Source of the DNA: Rhodopseudomonas sp. BAL398
Lineage (GTDB): Bacteria > Pseudomonadota > Alphaproteobacteria > Rhizobiales > Xanthobacteraceae
Assembly (NCBI RefSeq): GCF_033001325.1
Contig: NZ_CP133114.1
Coordinates: 62,001 to 126,000, forward strand
DNA: 64,000 nucleotides
Direction of reading: 5' to 3'
The notes beneath the pieces are model-generated. The model ran no database searches, was not told the origin of the DNA, and saw nothing but the letters and a program-made list of their open reading frames with translations. Shown here piece by piece: positions 26,246 through 35,282 of this stretch. The position numbers and the translations under genes were made by a program. Position 1 is the stretch's first letter, and each line of letters begins with the position of its first letter.

Positions 26246-28002
26246 AGTTTGTTTATGTCCCGCTCTATAGGATGGCGGTGAGCTATCTCTATAGTTTTGG
26301 CCGCCGCTGGAGCCTCATTGAACATATGCTCCTTATCGAGAGCACGGTGGCAAAACACACCGCTTCCGAACTCGCGGTGATAGCTAATGTTCCGCACAGG
26401 CTCGTCGTCGAAGCGCTGATCAATCTCCTGCGCTCGAATTGGATCGAGGTGCGCAGCGATAACGATAGGATCTACTTTGCCGCCACTCCAGCTGGGCACA
26501 AACATGCCAAAGAGAAAACACTTCCTGAACGCCTGCAGAAAGACATACGCTGGGATTCTGTCTGTGTTGAGAGACTAACGGGTCACTGGATGCGGGCCGA
26601 CGATGTCGATCTCGTGTACGAGAAGGACCTTCCAGCTGATGCCGTGAGGTTACCGGCACTCCTCCATACATTCGAGCCAAACGATTCTGCGCTACGAGAC
26701 CTCTTTCGCTTGAATCTCAACGAGAGTTTGGAGCCAACCACACCGCAATTTCGCACGCCGTCCTTGCCTTACGCACGGGTGGGTCTAGCTTTCGACGAGG
26801 TTCAGATTGGTTTGCCTCCAAACGCTCCTCTGGGGCTGCGAGCGAGCTTGGTAAAGGCCTCGGCAGAAATCGTAGATGACGACAGCGCCTCTTATTCGGC
26901 GAAAACACACATCGTGCAAGAGGCAGCGCGCGACGATCTGACTGCCGATGATATTATCGTCGGCGGGGAAGCCCACCTTATGCTGCTACGAGAGGTCTTG
27001 GAGCGGGCAAAGTCATCGATCGTAATCCATTCTTGTTTCCTGAGTGCTGATACCCTTCGTAATCTGCTGCCTGACTTTGAACGCGCCGCGAGGCGCAAAG
27101 TCCGGGTCGACCTCCTTTGGGGCCTCCATGTCGACCCAGAAGTTGGCGGACCGCCCAGAAAATTCTCGGATGCGACTGATGTGCTAGCAGGACTGCCACC
27201 CGGCGCGCGCGGGAGAATTCGGCTATCGCCACACTCCTCTGGTTCTCATGCCAAAGTGCTAATTTACGACGATCGTGACACCGGACTTTGGACCACCGTC
27301 GTCGGCAGCTGCAATTTTCTTTCATCTGAATTCGACTGGATGGAGGTGTCGTTACGCACCCGCAGTGCGCTCTTCACAACCAAGGCCCTGAGCCTGTTGC
27401 TTTCTAACCAGCTTCCGGCGGTCGGGAATTGGAGCGCAACGGCGCGACAACTCAACCATATTTGGTCGGAGCTAAAGGTGAAGATCCGGACGCAACCGGA
27501 AGTCGGCAAGTACTCGATTTCTCTTATAGCCGATTACGATCACTATGCTTGTGTAACGCTCGCACGAGACCACGCGTCGAAAGAAATAGAGATTGCGTGC
27601 GACCTGTATGGCCTATCAGCGGAGACGTCCGTGCTTGTTCCCATGGAAACTGCTGCGTCTCGAGGCATCGACGTCCGCCTTCAGTATACGCGTCCAAGTA
27701 AATTCCTGCTTGAAGAGGGCCATGAGCCCGCGCCAACCGACATTGCAAAACGTGGCATCAACATTGTTCGTGTCGAAAATGTGCACGCAAAATACCTCGG
27801 CTGGGACGAGGACACTCTTGTGATTTCGAGTTTCAATTGGATGGCCACGTCGGTCGATGCACGGAGATCGCGCGGGGCCGAAATCGGCGCGCTGATCGAG
27901 GGTCCGGGCATTCGCTCAATTCTGGTCGAGAAATTGCGTGGGAGACCCGGTGAAAACGCCTCTCAGCCTGCCGAATCTGTTGACGGGATGATGCCGAGCT
28001 GA
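26242..28002 (+). CDS. mkoB: Mokosh-type phospholipase D-family nuclease (MkoB)
   Basis: 586-residue effector coupled to the helicase by an ATGA overlap. An N-terminal winged-helix-like region (residues about 25-90, with TASELAVIANVPHRLVVEAL) is followed by two PLD catalytic motifs: SHAKVLIYDD with GSCNF near residue 335, and VHAKYLGWDE with SSFNWM near residue 512. Both H-x-K-x4-D signatures are complete, so nuclease activity is expected. In Mokosh this subunit provides the PLD effector. The winged helix could add DNA binding. The 3' end overlaps the convergent membrane-protein gene by 40 bases. Confidence 0.85.
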   Translation: MKFVYVPLYRMAVSYLYSFGRRWSLIEHMLLIESTVAKHTASELAVIANVPHRLVVEALINLLRSNWIEVRSDNDRIYFAATPAGHKHAKEKTLPERLQKDIRWDSVCVERLTGHWMRADDVDLVYEKDLPADAVRLPALLHTFEPNDSALRDLFRLNLNESLEPTTPQFRTPSLPYARVGLAFDEVQIGLPPNAPLGLRASLVKASAEIVDDDSASYSAKTHIVQEAARDDLTADDIIVGGEAHLMLLREVLERAKSSIVIHSCFLSADTLRNLLPDFERAARRKVRVDLLWGLHVDPEVGGPPRKFSDATDVLAGLPPGARGRIRLSPHSSGSHAKVLIYDDRDTGLWTTVVGSCNFLSSEFDWMEVSLRTRSALFTTKALSLLLSNQLPAVGNWSATARQLNHIWSELKVKIRTQPEVGKYSISLIADYDHYACVTLARDHASKEIEIACDLYGLSAETSVLVPMETAASRGIDVRLQYTRPSKFLLEEGHEPAPTDIAKRGINIVRVENVHAKYLGWDEDTLVISSFNWMATSVDARRSRGAEIGALIEGPGIRSILVEKLRGRPGENASQPAESVDGMMPS

Positions 28003-28775
28003 TTGCACACGGATTGCCACCTGAGAGAGAGCTCTGGATTGAGTTTATTGAACACGCGAGACGAGAGAGAGAGAGCCGCTTGCGCTTTACTTGTTTCGTA
28101 ACGGATCAGAGCCTCGATCACGCGCGCGCGGAATTCTTTGCTCCTAAAATCCGAGGAGGATTGTATCAGTGCGTAAAGATCATCGTATAAGCGCTCTACC
28201 CTGGAGCGAAGCCATTCCATGCGCACCCACCTGGACAGCAACTGCTCGCTAAACAATACTTGTGCGGCGACAGCCAGAAGGTCCAGATCCGTCGCGCGGT
28301 AGACCGCGGCCCATAGCCATGCGAGCACGTAGACGCAAATGCGAGCCCGTTCGAAACGCAACATTCTCCCAAGGATCGATTTGGTGAACAGCGTGTTTTC
28401 CAACACAGACGCGCCCATTCGAAGGAACGGATCGCCTGCGGGAGCATTATAATATCCCTCGGACGGAGAGGGCACGAGGGGTACAGAGAACGCGTTGGAG
28501 ACAAAGTCGGCGAACCGGTTTGAGTGCGCGCGAGTGGCAAAGTAGGTCCGTATCACAATGCCACTTACGAAGAAGACAATTACTGTAACGGCGAAGGTCG
28601 CCTGGACTGCTCCATAGAGTTTCGGTTGTGCCGTCCTGTCGATAAGAAGCACAACAATCGAAAGCGCCGCCGCCAAATAAAACGTAATGTCGGAAACCCG
28701 TTCTGCGACGCCGAGTGGAACATAAAACTCCGGACCAACTGGATCTTGGCGTCTCAATCCACTTCCCCTATTCAA
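27963..28775 (-). CDS. Membrane protein of the defence island, unknown
   Basis: 270 residues. Two strong transmembrane helices lie near the N-terminus (about residues 28-50 and 55-77), with hydrophobic stretches around 145-175 that may add one or two more. The rest is a helical, charged C-terminal region. The layout recalls two-helix effector proteins such as SLATT-type, but I see no definitive motif. It is convergent with mkoB (40-bp overlap) and transcribed in the same direction as the caspase-helicase operon to its right, about 255 bases downstream of it. It could be the membrane effector of that operon or an independent gene. Confidence 0.65.
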   Translation of the reverse strand: MNRGSGLRRQDPVGPEFYVPLGVAERVSDITFYLAAALSIVVLLIDRTAQPKLYGAVQATFAVTVIVFFVSGIVIRTYFATRAHSNRFADFVSNAFSVPLVPSPSEGYYNAPAGDPFLRMGASVLENTLFTKSILGRMLRFERARICVYVLAWLWAAVYRATDLDLLAVAAQVLFSEQLLSRWVRMEWLRSRVERLYDDLYALIQSSSDFRSKEFRARVIEALIRYETSKAQAALSLSSRVFNKLNPELSLRWQSVCNQLGIIPSTDSAG

Positions 28776-29030
28776 CGGTCAAGTCTCTATAGCACCGGCA
28801 ATCGCGCAATTTCTATTGCTCCCTTAGGTAATCCGCGCTGCGTGAGGAACGAGCGTTCCGATCGCAAGGTCTTGGTGGTTTGCGCCGGCGGCCATACCGT
28901 TTCCGCGATGCCGACTCTACGATGATGAACACGACCGATTCAATGACGACTCGCCTTAGCATGGGATAATCCTTGCCGATCTCCAAAGGTCCGCTTCGCG
29001 CCCGCGCGCTGGCTCGGCTCCCTAGTTCCG

Positions 29031-32000
29031 TCAGGCGACGTACGGCTCCAATACCGGCCGAGCCGCAATGGTCGCTCGTTCGCGCCGGTCAGCGATTGTT
29101 TCAGCAGCATTGCGGATGATCCGAAGCTTCCCCGCATCACCGTCGATGCAGGCGAGAAGAGCCGCGTCAGTGGCCATCCGAATCGCTGCTGGCTCGCAGA
29201 GCTCCTGCTGCGCGAGGCGTGTGTAGTCGCCGCGGAGCAGATGGGTCCCCGCATCTCGCGCGAGATCGACGGCAGCACCCGGAATCCCATAGGTGAGGCG
29301 CAAGGTGAGCCGTGAGACGCGGTCACCAAGGTCGAGGCCTGGATGCAGAATTTCGGCCACACGCGCTGCGGTGGGCAACACGTCTGCTGTTCGCGCGGCA
29401 GCGCTTCGGACCGGGCCGGCGGCGCCACCGAAAGCGCCACCGAATTGTGTCATCGTGTGCTCAACATCTTGCATTGGACGGCCCGAGATATAGAGCAAGC
29501 ATGCGACAGCCTTCTTTGCCCTCAACGTCACCTGGTGGCTATCAACAGCGAAGCGCTGAAACGCCGAGAGGATGCGTTGAGCGACTCCTTGCTGGCGCAG
29601 CTCGTTGGGCCAGAGGTACGGCTCCTTCTGCGTGCTCTTCTTGTTCATTGGGAAGAGCACTTGATCGAGCTCCACTGTCGACTGCGACGCGCTGATGAGG
29701 GCAGGATCCGTGATTTGATCTGGTGTCAGTCCGGAAACGCTCTCTACCAAGCGGATGATCGATCCGACCTCGGTGGCGGACTCGCCCGCGAGGCGGCCGA
29801 GCGGGAGCAAATAGTAATTGCCCCGGTCGTTAACCTCAATCAGCTGGTGGTGCTCCAGATCGCCGAGCGCTTCGACGAGGTCGTCGCGGCTCCAACGCCA
29901 ATTCGAGCTTTGAGCAGTGGCTTGGAATGCGCCAAAGCTCGCCTCCAAGAAGTCGATAATCTCATCGGCACTGACCCCTTCGACGCTGGCGCGCCGCGCC
30001 GCGACGAGCACTCTGACGACGAGCGAGCGGGGGTCAGTACCTTTGTCCAAGAAGCGCGAGAACAGATCCTCGGGCGCGCCGGTAACGTAGCGTGACCAGA
30101 AATCGAACTCGGTACGAGGGTCGGTGGCGAGGAGGTAGGAGGTACCCTTCTCAGCGAACCCGAGACGGCCGGCACGGCCGACGAGGTTCTTATACTCGGC
30201 CACGGAATATGGCTTGTCGCCGGGATGCTCGAGGCCGGCGATGATGACCGATGAGGCGGGTGTGTTGACACCCATGGCGAGGGTCGTCGTCGCCGCTATG
30301 ATACGTAGGGCCGATCCGGCCTTGCGGAACTCTTCTTCAACGATGCGGCGCTCTTCGGGCTCGAGGTCCGCGTTGTGAAAGGCGACGCCTTGGCCGAGCA
30401 CACGACGGAGGTCTTGGCTCGCCTGCGACGGGTCGCCGGCCGGAAGCTGAGCGAGGGCGTCTGAGACCGGCGGCAAGCCAAGGGCATCACCGAGGTAGCG
30501 GGCGCATCCGCGCGTCTCACCCTTCTGCTCGCGGAAGACGATGATCTGCTGCCCTTCGCCGACGAGCTTTTGGACAAGGGGAATGATCCAATCTTGGCTG
30601 GATCCTTTCCCAAAGTAGCGCCGGATAATTGGAGGCGATCTCGATTCCTTGCCCGTCTGCGAGTGGATAAACCGAAAGGAGCCATCGGCGAGCATAAGTC
30701 CCTCATCAAGAGGGACGGGACGTTCATTCCGCCGCAGCAGCCGAGCGCCAAGCCAACGTTCGAGACCGTTGGTATCGCCGATCACCGCGGAAAGCGCGAT
30801 GATCTGAGGCTCCACGTCGATCCGCCTTTGCATGCGGATCAAGGTGAGGATGAACTCCAGGTTCGCGCCACGGCCCTCGTCGGCGATCATCTGGGCTTCA
30901 TCGACTACGATGACGCCGGCCTGTCGCAGTACATGCGGAAACGTGAGAGCGACCGCTGCAAACTTCTCGTAGGTCAGCAATGCGATATCGTACTGGCCGC
31001 GCAGGAGCGGTGTGATATCGTCCGTCTCACCCGTCGCCTCTATCGTCCGTACACCGAACGACGAGTAGGTGGCTTGAAAATGCCGCCGCTTGTCGGCGAC
31101 CAAGGCCTTCAGTGGCAGGAGGAAGATCGCGCGCTTGCGGTCGAGCACATTCCGGAGCGCGGCGAGTTCGCCCACCATCGTCTTGCCTGACGAGGTCGGC
31201 GCGGAGACGACAAGATGCTGTCCATCGAGGACGCCGAAATCGTTGATGGCCTCGACCTGCAACGCGTTGAGAGAGGGGATAGGCGCCGCCCAGGCGTCGA
31301 CGAGCGCGGCCGGAAATCCGACCGTCTCCAACGAGCGGATGTCGCTTGCGACCTTCGCCGGCGCCCGATCTGGAAATGCCGCGAAATAGCGCGCACCAGG
31401 GACAAAAATCGGCCAAGTAACGGCCCCGTCCATGGTGCCGCGAAAAGTTGGATTTTGTGGACGGCCGATTTGATGAGCGGCGGCGGTGACGCGACCGGTC
31501 ACATAGTCGAGGAGCCGATAGATCGGCAGCTTGCCGCTATCGATCACCTCTGGCACGCCGCGCAGCCCTTCGAGCAAATAGTAGGTGAAGAAGCCGTGGC
31601 CGAAGCGGCTGTGCTCATAGGCCGGCTCGTTGGCGCTGGACGCGGTGAAAATGATCCGACCATCGCCGGCCAGTTGATCGAGGCGCGTCTCGATGGAGCG
31701 AAGATCGCGCGGCCGCGCCTCAACATGCAGGACCTTGGCACCGATGCCGCCCGAAAAGCAGCAGTCGAGGAAGAAAATCAGACGCCGTGCCGGTATGCGG
31801 GAGAACCACTCCTCGATCAGCGCGAGCGGCAGCGTAGTGTTGGCGAGGTCGTAGAGCTGTGTGTCGTAGGTGACGAGTTCGTGCGTGTCCGACCCATGAC
31901 CGGAGAAGCCGATAACGACCGTGTCGCCGGGATCGCAGTTGGCGAGGTCTTCAAATTCACGCTCAAGGCGGATGCGCGTGGCCTCCTCGTCCACAACAAG

Positions 32001-32132
32001 GCGCGAAACGCCGCCGAGCGTGTCGGTGAACAGCGCGTCGAACGCGACGGCGTCACGGCGGGCACAGCTCAGCTCGTTGATTTCCGACGAGAGATAACGG
32101 TCGATGCCGATGAAGAGCCCTCGGAACGCCAT
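29031..32132 (-). CDS. Caspase-fold protease fused to Hel308/Ski2-like SF2 helicase
   Basis: 1033-residue fusion. Residues 1-240 are a C14 caspase-like domain with catalytic His79 (GFSGHGSD) and Cys125 (DCCFSGG). From about 285 comes an SF2 helicase: Walker A APTSSGKT (311-318), VVDEAQ (409-414, a DEAQ box in place of DEAH), LSAV in motif III, then TTTLAMGVNTPASS and VGRAGRLG, typical of Ski2/Hel308/HamB helicases. A long helical C-terminus follows. ATG 32132 begins the caspase domain and has GGGAGG upstream; the upstream open frame overlaps its partner gene. A likely mode is nucleic-acid sensing by the helicase switching on proteolysis. I know no named defence system with this fusion. Confidence 0.85.
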   Translation of the reverse strand: MAFRGLFIGIDRYLSSEINELSCARRDAVAFDALFTDTLGGVSRLVVDEEATRIRLEREFEDLANCDPGDTVVIGFSGHGSDTHELVTYDTQLYDLANTTLPLALIEEWFSRIPARRLIFFLDCCFSGGIGAKVLHVEARPRDLRSIETRLDQLAGDGRIIFTASSANEPAYEHSRFGHGFFTYYLLEGLRGVPEVIDSGKLPIYRLLDYVTGRVTAAAHQIGRPQNPTFRGTMDGAVTWPIFVPGARYFAAFPDRAPAKVASDIRSLETVGFPAALVDAWAAPIPSLNALQVEAINDFGVLDGQHLVVSAPTSSGKTMVGELAALRNVLDRKRAIFLLPLKALVADKRRHFQATYSSFGVRTIEATGETDDITPLLRGQYDIALLTYEKFAAVALTFPHVLRQAGVIVVDEAQMIADEGRGANLEFILTLIRMQRRIDVEPQIIALSAVIGDTNGLERWLGARLLRRNERPVPLDEGLMLADGSFRFIHSQTGKESRSPPIIRRYFGKGSSQDWIIPLVQKLVGEGQQIIVFREQKGETRGCARYLGDALGLPPVSDALAQLPAGDPSQASQDLRRVLGQGVAFHNADLEPEERRIVEEEFRKAGSALRIIAATTTLAMGVNTPASSVIIAGLEHPGDKPYSVAEYKNLVGRAGRLGFAEKGTSYLLATDPRTEFDFWSRYVTGAPEDLFSRFLDKGTDPRSLVVRVLVAARRASVEGVSADEIIDFLEASFGAFQATAQSSNWRWSRDDLVEALGDLEHHQLIEVNDRGNYYLLPLGRLAGESATEVGSIIRLVESVSGLTPDQITDPALISASQSTVELDQVLFPMNKKSTQKEPYLWPNELRQQGVAQRILSAFQRFAVDSHQVTLRAKKAVACLLYISGRPMQDVEHTMTQFGGAFGGAAGPVRSAAARTADVLPTAARVAEILHPGLDLGDRVSRLTLRLTYGIPGAAVDLARDAGTHLLRGDYTRLAQQELCEPAAIRMATDAALLACIDGDAGKLRIIRNAAETIADRRERATIAARPVLEPYVA

Positions 32133-32137
32133 GGCGG

Positions 32138-32743
32138 CTAGCCTCCCAGCTTCTTCAGGAGGTCGTTGGCGGTTCCGAGCCGCGCCCGGCGCATCTTTAT
32201 CCACTGCATCGCATTGCCGGCGAGGCCCGCGTTGTACGGCGCGAGTTGAGCCGCTTGCCGTTGGAGATACTCAAGAAGCTGCGCGATCGTGTCCTCGATG
32301 TACTTCGCTGCCTCGTCGGCTTGCTGGGCGGCGACCTCGATGCCGATGATGAGGTTCCGCCCGCGGATGTCGCCACGGGGGGGATTCATATTCCAGGGAT
32401 TGGTTCGCAGGCGCCAGAGATCCTCCTCGCCCGTAAAGGGGATCGACTTCGTCGCCCTTAGACCCGGGACCCGAATAGGTCCACGCTCATAGCCCCAACG
32501 ATCGTGGACCTCGACTTGAACCTCTTCCACGTTCGCCTTCGCCGCCGCGAGGTCGAGCTTGAGCGACTGGATCGCGCACTTGCCGGCGACGTGGGCGGCG
32601 ACCTCCTCGTCGGTGTTGTTCGCGAACAGCTCATCGGGCAATTCGTCGACCCGGCCGCGCAGGAGATCCACCTGGTGGCGCAGGACGTCATCCAGGCCGA
32701 CTCGATCACGTCGGTAAAACAGGAGCTCGCCGAGAACAGCCAT
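32138..32743 (-). CDS. Unknown 201-residue partner of the caspase-helicase
   Basis: First gene of a two-gene operon, with only 5 bases before the caspase-helicase start. The frame is open to 32857, but ATG 32743 with an AAGGTGAG site is preferred. The protein is soluble and largely helical, with a tryptophan-, arginine- and proline-rich centre (VHDRWGYERGPIRVPGLRAT and WRLRTNPWNMNPP) and a C-terminal helix pair. I recognise no family. It is not like HamA, the usual partner of Hel308-type defence helicases. It may be a sensor, a regulator or the protease substrate. Confidence 0.75.
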   Translation of the reverse strand: MAVLGELLFYRRDRVGLDDVLRHQVDLLRGRVDELPDELFANNTDEEVAAHVAGKCAIQSLKLDLAAAKANVEEVQVEVHDRWGYERGPIRVPGLRATKSIPFTGEEDLWRLRTNPWNMNPPRGDIRGRNLIIGIEVAAQQADEAAKYIEDTIAQLLEYLQRQAAQLAPYNAGLAGNAMQWIKMRRARLGTANDLLKKLGG

Positions 32744-32857
32744 GACCCACTCACCTTCCTTCTTCCGCGCCGAATCGAACCCCAAAAACGACCGCAGAAC
32801 ATAGCACGAACGGAGGCCGAGGCCGAATCGAGTGCGGTCAGGAGGGGATGCTCTCAC

Positions 32858-33073
32858 ATCCGACAGCGGTGCATGACGTCTGAAGGAGTGGGTATGCGAT
32901 CAAAAGCGCGCGTCGACCAGCTGCTTTGAAGAACTCGATAGGGCGAAAACTCATTCGTTTATTCAATCCCGAGTTTGGCGGTCAAATGCGGGGGAAAGCA
33001 AAATTTCATAGCACCTAAGGGTTGCGTGAGGTCTTTCGTTCTGCAAATGTTCTAAGCTTGGGATAGGGCGGAA
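32858..33073. promoter_or_regulatory. Divergent promoter region between two caspase-containing operons
   Basis: About 220 bases (330 counting from the preferred start 32743) separate the leftward caspase-helicase operon from the rightward TIR operon. The stretch 32940-33060 is clearly less GC-rich than its surroundings, as expected for promoters. I see no perfect palindrome or strong sigma-70 match, so no operator is proposed. Confidence 0.4.
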
Positions 33074-33556
33074 ATGGCTATCAAGGTATTTGTTTCACAT
33101 AAAAAAGAGGACGCGCAGCAGGCGGCTGCCGTTGCGGCGCACCTTTCTGCAAAAGGCTTGGGCGTCTACCTGGATGTCATTGATGCGCAGCTGAGAAAGA
33201 GTGGGCCGGATTTGGCGGATTATATTCGCGCTCAGCTCGACCAATGCACGCAGCTTCTCGCGGTCATTAGCGCCCAGACCCAAGCATCGTGGTGGGTACC
33301 ATGGGAAATTGGCGTGGCGACTGAAAAGGAGCGCTTTCTGGCTTCGTTCGTCTCCGGCAGCGCCACTGTGCCTGAGTTTTTGCTGAAATGGCCCTATCTT
33401 CGGACCACCGCCGATCTCGACAAGTACGCCGCAGAATCGAAACGGGCTGAGCTGCTCGTCGAAGACCGCGTGCAGAAAGGCTATCGAGCTACCGCTCGAG
33501 CGTCGGGCTTTCGAGCGTTTCACACCGCCCTTAAGGCCTCTCTCGGCCAACCATAA
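33074..33556 (+). CDS. TIR-domain protein 1
   Basis: 160-residue stand-alone TIR domain. It begins MAIKVFVSHKKEDAQQA and has the catalytic-glutamate motif WVPWEIGVA (Glu78), so NAD-processing activity is plausible. It is the first gene of a five-gene rightward operon with a second TIR, a caspase, an RyR-like protein and a metallophosphoesterase. In Thoeris-type immunity a TIR protein senses infection and makes a cyclic-ADP-ribose-like messenger for an effector. In TIR-caspase variants the effector is a caspase-like protease. A purine-rich site (GGGCGGAA) precedes the ATG. Confidence 0.85.
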   Translation: MAIKVFVSHKKEDAQQAAAVAAHLSAKGLGVYLDVIDAQLRKSGPDLADYIRAQLDQCTQLLAVISAQTQASWWVPWEIGVATEKERFLASFVSGSATVPEFLLKWPYLRTTADLDKYAAESKRAELLVEDRVQKGYRATARASGFRAFHTALKASLGQP

Positions 33557-33591
33557 ACTTTAACAGAACCGATCAACACGAGGAGACAACC

Positions 33592-33963
33592 ATGGCCGAT
33601 AAGAAAGTCATTTTTATTGCTTTTGCGATCGAAGACGTGACGCAACGGGATTTCCTCAAAGGGCAATCCCTCCATCCGCGCGCGCCATTTGAATTTATCG
33701 ATATGTCAGTCAAGGAAGCCTACGACAGCGGCTGGAAAGAAAAGGTCAGAACTCGGATCAAGCGGTCTGACGGCGTTATCGTTCTGGTAAGCAAAAATTC
33801 TAAGGCGTCTACCGGTCAAAAATGGGAAATCGACTGCGCAAAGGAAGAGAAAAAGAAAATTCGCGGGATTTATGCATACAGCAGCGATCGAACCGAGCTG
33901 GACGGCGTGACCACTTACACCTGGAACGATGCGAACATCAGCAGCTTCATTGACTCCCTTTGA
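33592..33963 (+). CDS. TIR-like protein 2 (ThsB/MTH538-type)
   Basis: 123-residue TIR-like domain of the DUF1863/ThsB type: [20 protein letters not shown] at the start, [12 protein letters not shown] in the middle and the catalytic-glutamate motif GQKWEIDCA (Glu79). A GAGGAG ribosome site precedes it. Thoeris operons often carry more than one TIR gene, each answering different phages. Here two different TIR subfamilies stand in tandem before one caspase, which suggests parallel or cooperative sensing. Confidence 0.85.
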   Translation: MADKKVIFIAFAIEDVTQRDFLKGQSLHPRAPFEFIDMSVKEAYDSGWKEKVRTRIKRSDGVIVLVSKNSKASTGQKWEIDCAKEEKKKIRGIYAYSSDRTELDGVTTYTWNDANISSFIDSL

Positions 33964-33970
33964 CTTGGCT

Positions 33971-34966
33971 ATGCGTAAAGCTCTTATCGTCGGCCTTGAC
34001 TATTATCATGACTTCACCCCGCTCACTGGGTGCGTCAACGATGCGAATGCTGTGGCAGGCGTTCTTGGCCGTCACGCAAACGGCACAACGAACTTCACCA
34101 CACCAAACGTGCTAACCAGCTCCGGCGCTCACAATGCTGTCGAACGCGGCGCGCTTCGAGATTCTATCGAAGCCCTTTTCAAGGATGATTCCGAAATCGC
34201 CCTGCTTTACTTCGCGGGCCACGGATATGTTGACGAGACTGGCGGCTTCCTTTGTGCAAGCGACTGCCGAAATGGTCATGACGGGCTTGCGCTGAGCGAG
34301 GTGATGACCTTTGCGCGATTTTCACCGGCGAAAAACAAAATTATAATCCTCGATAGCTGCCATGGCGGAATTGCCGGTAACCGGCCTGGCGGCGGTAGCA
34401 TTGCCGAGATCTGCCAAGGCATGACGCTACTCACGGCCTCAACCGAGAATCAGTATTCGTTTGAAGGTGGCAATGGAGCGCCGGGTGTTTTCACGAACCT
34501 GCTCGTCGACGCCTTGAGCGGCGCCGCCGCTAATCTTGTTGGCGACGTTACGCCTGGCAGCGTGTATGCCCATATCGATCAGTCATTGGGCCCTTGGGGT
34601 GGGCAGCGCCCGGTGTTTAAAACCAACGTCAAGTCCTTCGTGTCCCTTCGTAAGGCGGCGCCCCCGATCGCGCTCGCAGAGCTTCTGCAACTGGCCAATC
34701 ATTTTCCACGGCCGGGCTACAAGTTCCAACTCGACCCGTCGTTTGAGAAGGAACGGTCTAAGGAGCAGCGGGAAGACCCAAATATTCCGACGCCAGATCC
34801 TGCGAAAACGGCCGTTTTTACGGTGTTACAAAACTATGTGAGAGTGAACTTGGTCCGCCCGGTTGATGCGCCCCACATGTGGCACGCCGCGATGGAAAAC
34901 AAGTCATGCGAGCTAACGGTTCTCGGCGAACACTATCGCACGCTCGTTGCTGAAAACCTGATCTGA
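33971..34966 (+). CDS. Caspase-like protease, candidate effector of the TIR operon
   Basis: About 331 residues. The N-terminal C14 caspase domain starts [15 protein letters not shown] and has catalytic His84 (YFAGHGYVD) and Cys130 (LDSCHGG). Residues about 255-331 form a separate C-terminal domain ([18 protein letters not shown] onward) that could sense a nucleotide messenger. ATG 33971 lies 7 bases after the upstream stop and matches the family N-terminus; ATG 33929 inside the previous gene is less likely. By analogy with TIR-caspase Thoeris, a TIR product would activate this protease, causing cell death or dormancy. Confidence 0.85.
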   Translation: MRKALIVGLDYYHDFTPLTGCVNDANAVAGVLGRHANGTTNFTTPNVLTSSGAHNAVERGALRDSIEALFKDDSEIALLYFAGHGYVDETGGFLCASDCRNGHDGLALSEVMTFARFSPAKNKIIILDSCHGGIAGNRPGGGSIAEICQGMTLLTASTENQYSFEGGNGAPGVFTNLLVDALSGAAANLVGDVTPGSVYAHIDQSLGPWGGQRPVFKTNVKSFVSLRKAAPPIALAELLQLANHFPRPGYKFQLDPSFEKERSKEQREDPNIPTPDPAKTAVFTVLQNYVRVNLVRPVDAPHMWHAAMENKSCELTVLGEHYRTLVAENLI

Positions 34967-34982
34967 GGCATGCGAAGCTGAG

Positions 34983-35282
34983 ATGTCCGACCATAAAAGT
35001 CATCTACCATTGGAGCAGCTGGTCGAAGAACTTGCCGCGCTTGAACATCGGCGTTGGGCCCACTGGCAGAAATATGTTCATGATAACGGTCGGCGGCAGC
35101 CGGATGGTTCAATCGTGTTGCCGTCGGACCTCGTGGTGCGCTGGGACCGTCAGATAAATACGAAGTATGCGGATCTTAGTGTCGAGGAAAAAGAGAGCGA
35201 TCGTGAGCAGGTGAGGAAGTATCTTCCTCTTCTGGAGCGCTGGCTGATCCACGTCCGGAAGGAAAGCAACGGCGATGCCTGA
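34983..35282 (+). CDS. Small RyR-like domain protein
   Basis: 99 residues. The pattern EELAALEHRRWAHWQKYVHD, then later VVRWDRQINTKYADLSVEEK, resembles prokaryotic RyR-repeat domains, which occur in conflict and phage-associated genes and are thought to bind nucleotides or related ligands. The gene lies 16 bases after the caspase gene and overlaps the metallophosphoesterase by 8 bases, so it belongs to the operon. A messenger-binding or tuning role is inference. Confidence 0.65.
   Translation: MSDHKSHLPLEQLVEELAALEHRRWAHWQKYVHDNGRRQPDGSIVLPSDLVVRWDRQINTKYADLSVEEKESDREQVRKYLPLLERWLIHVRKESNGDA

Noticed and set aside
22754-28002. DISARM or Hachiman as identity of the helicase-PLD pair
   Set aside because: The helicase is SF1/Upf1-like with a kinase domain and lacks DUF1998 and HamA partners; Mokosh type I fits better.
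29293-30095. Plus-strand long frames opposite the caspase-helicase
   Set aside because: High-GC shadow frames of the helicase gene with no ribosome site and no family likeness.
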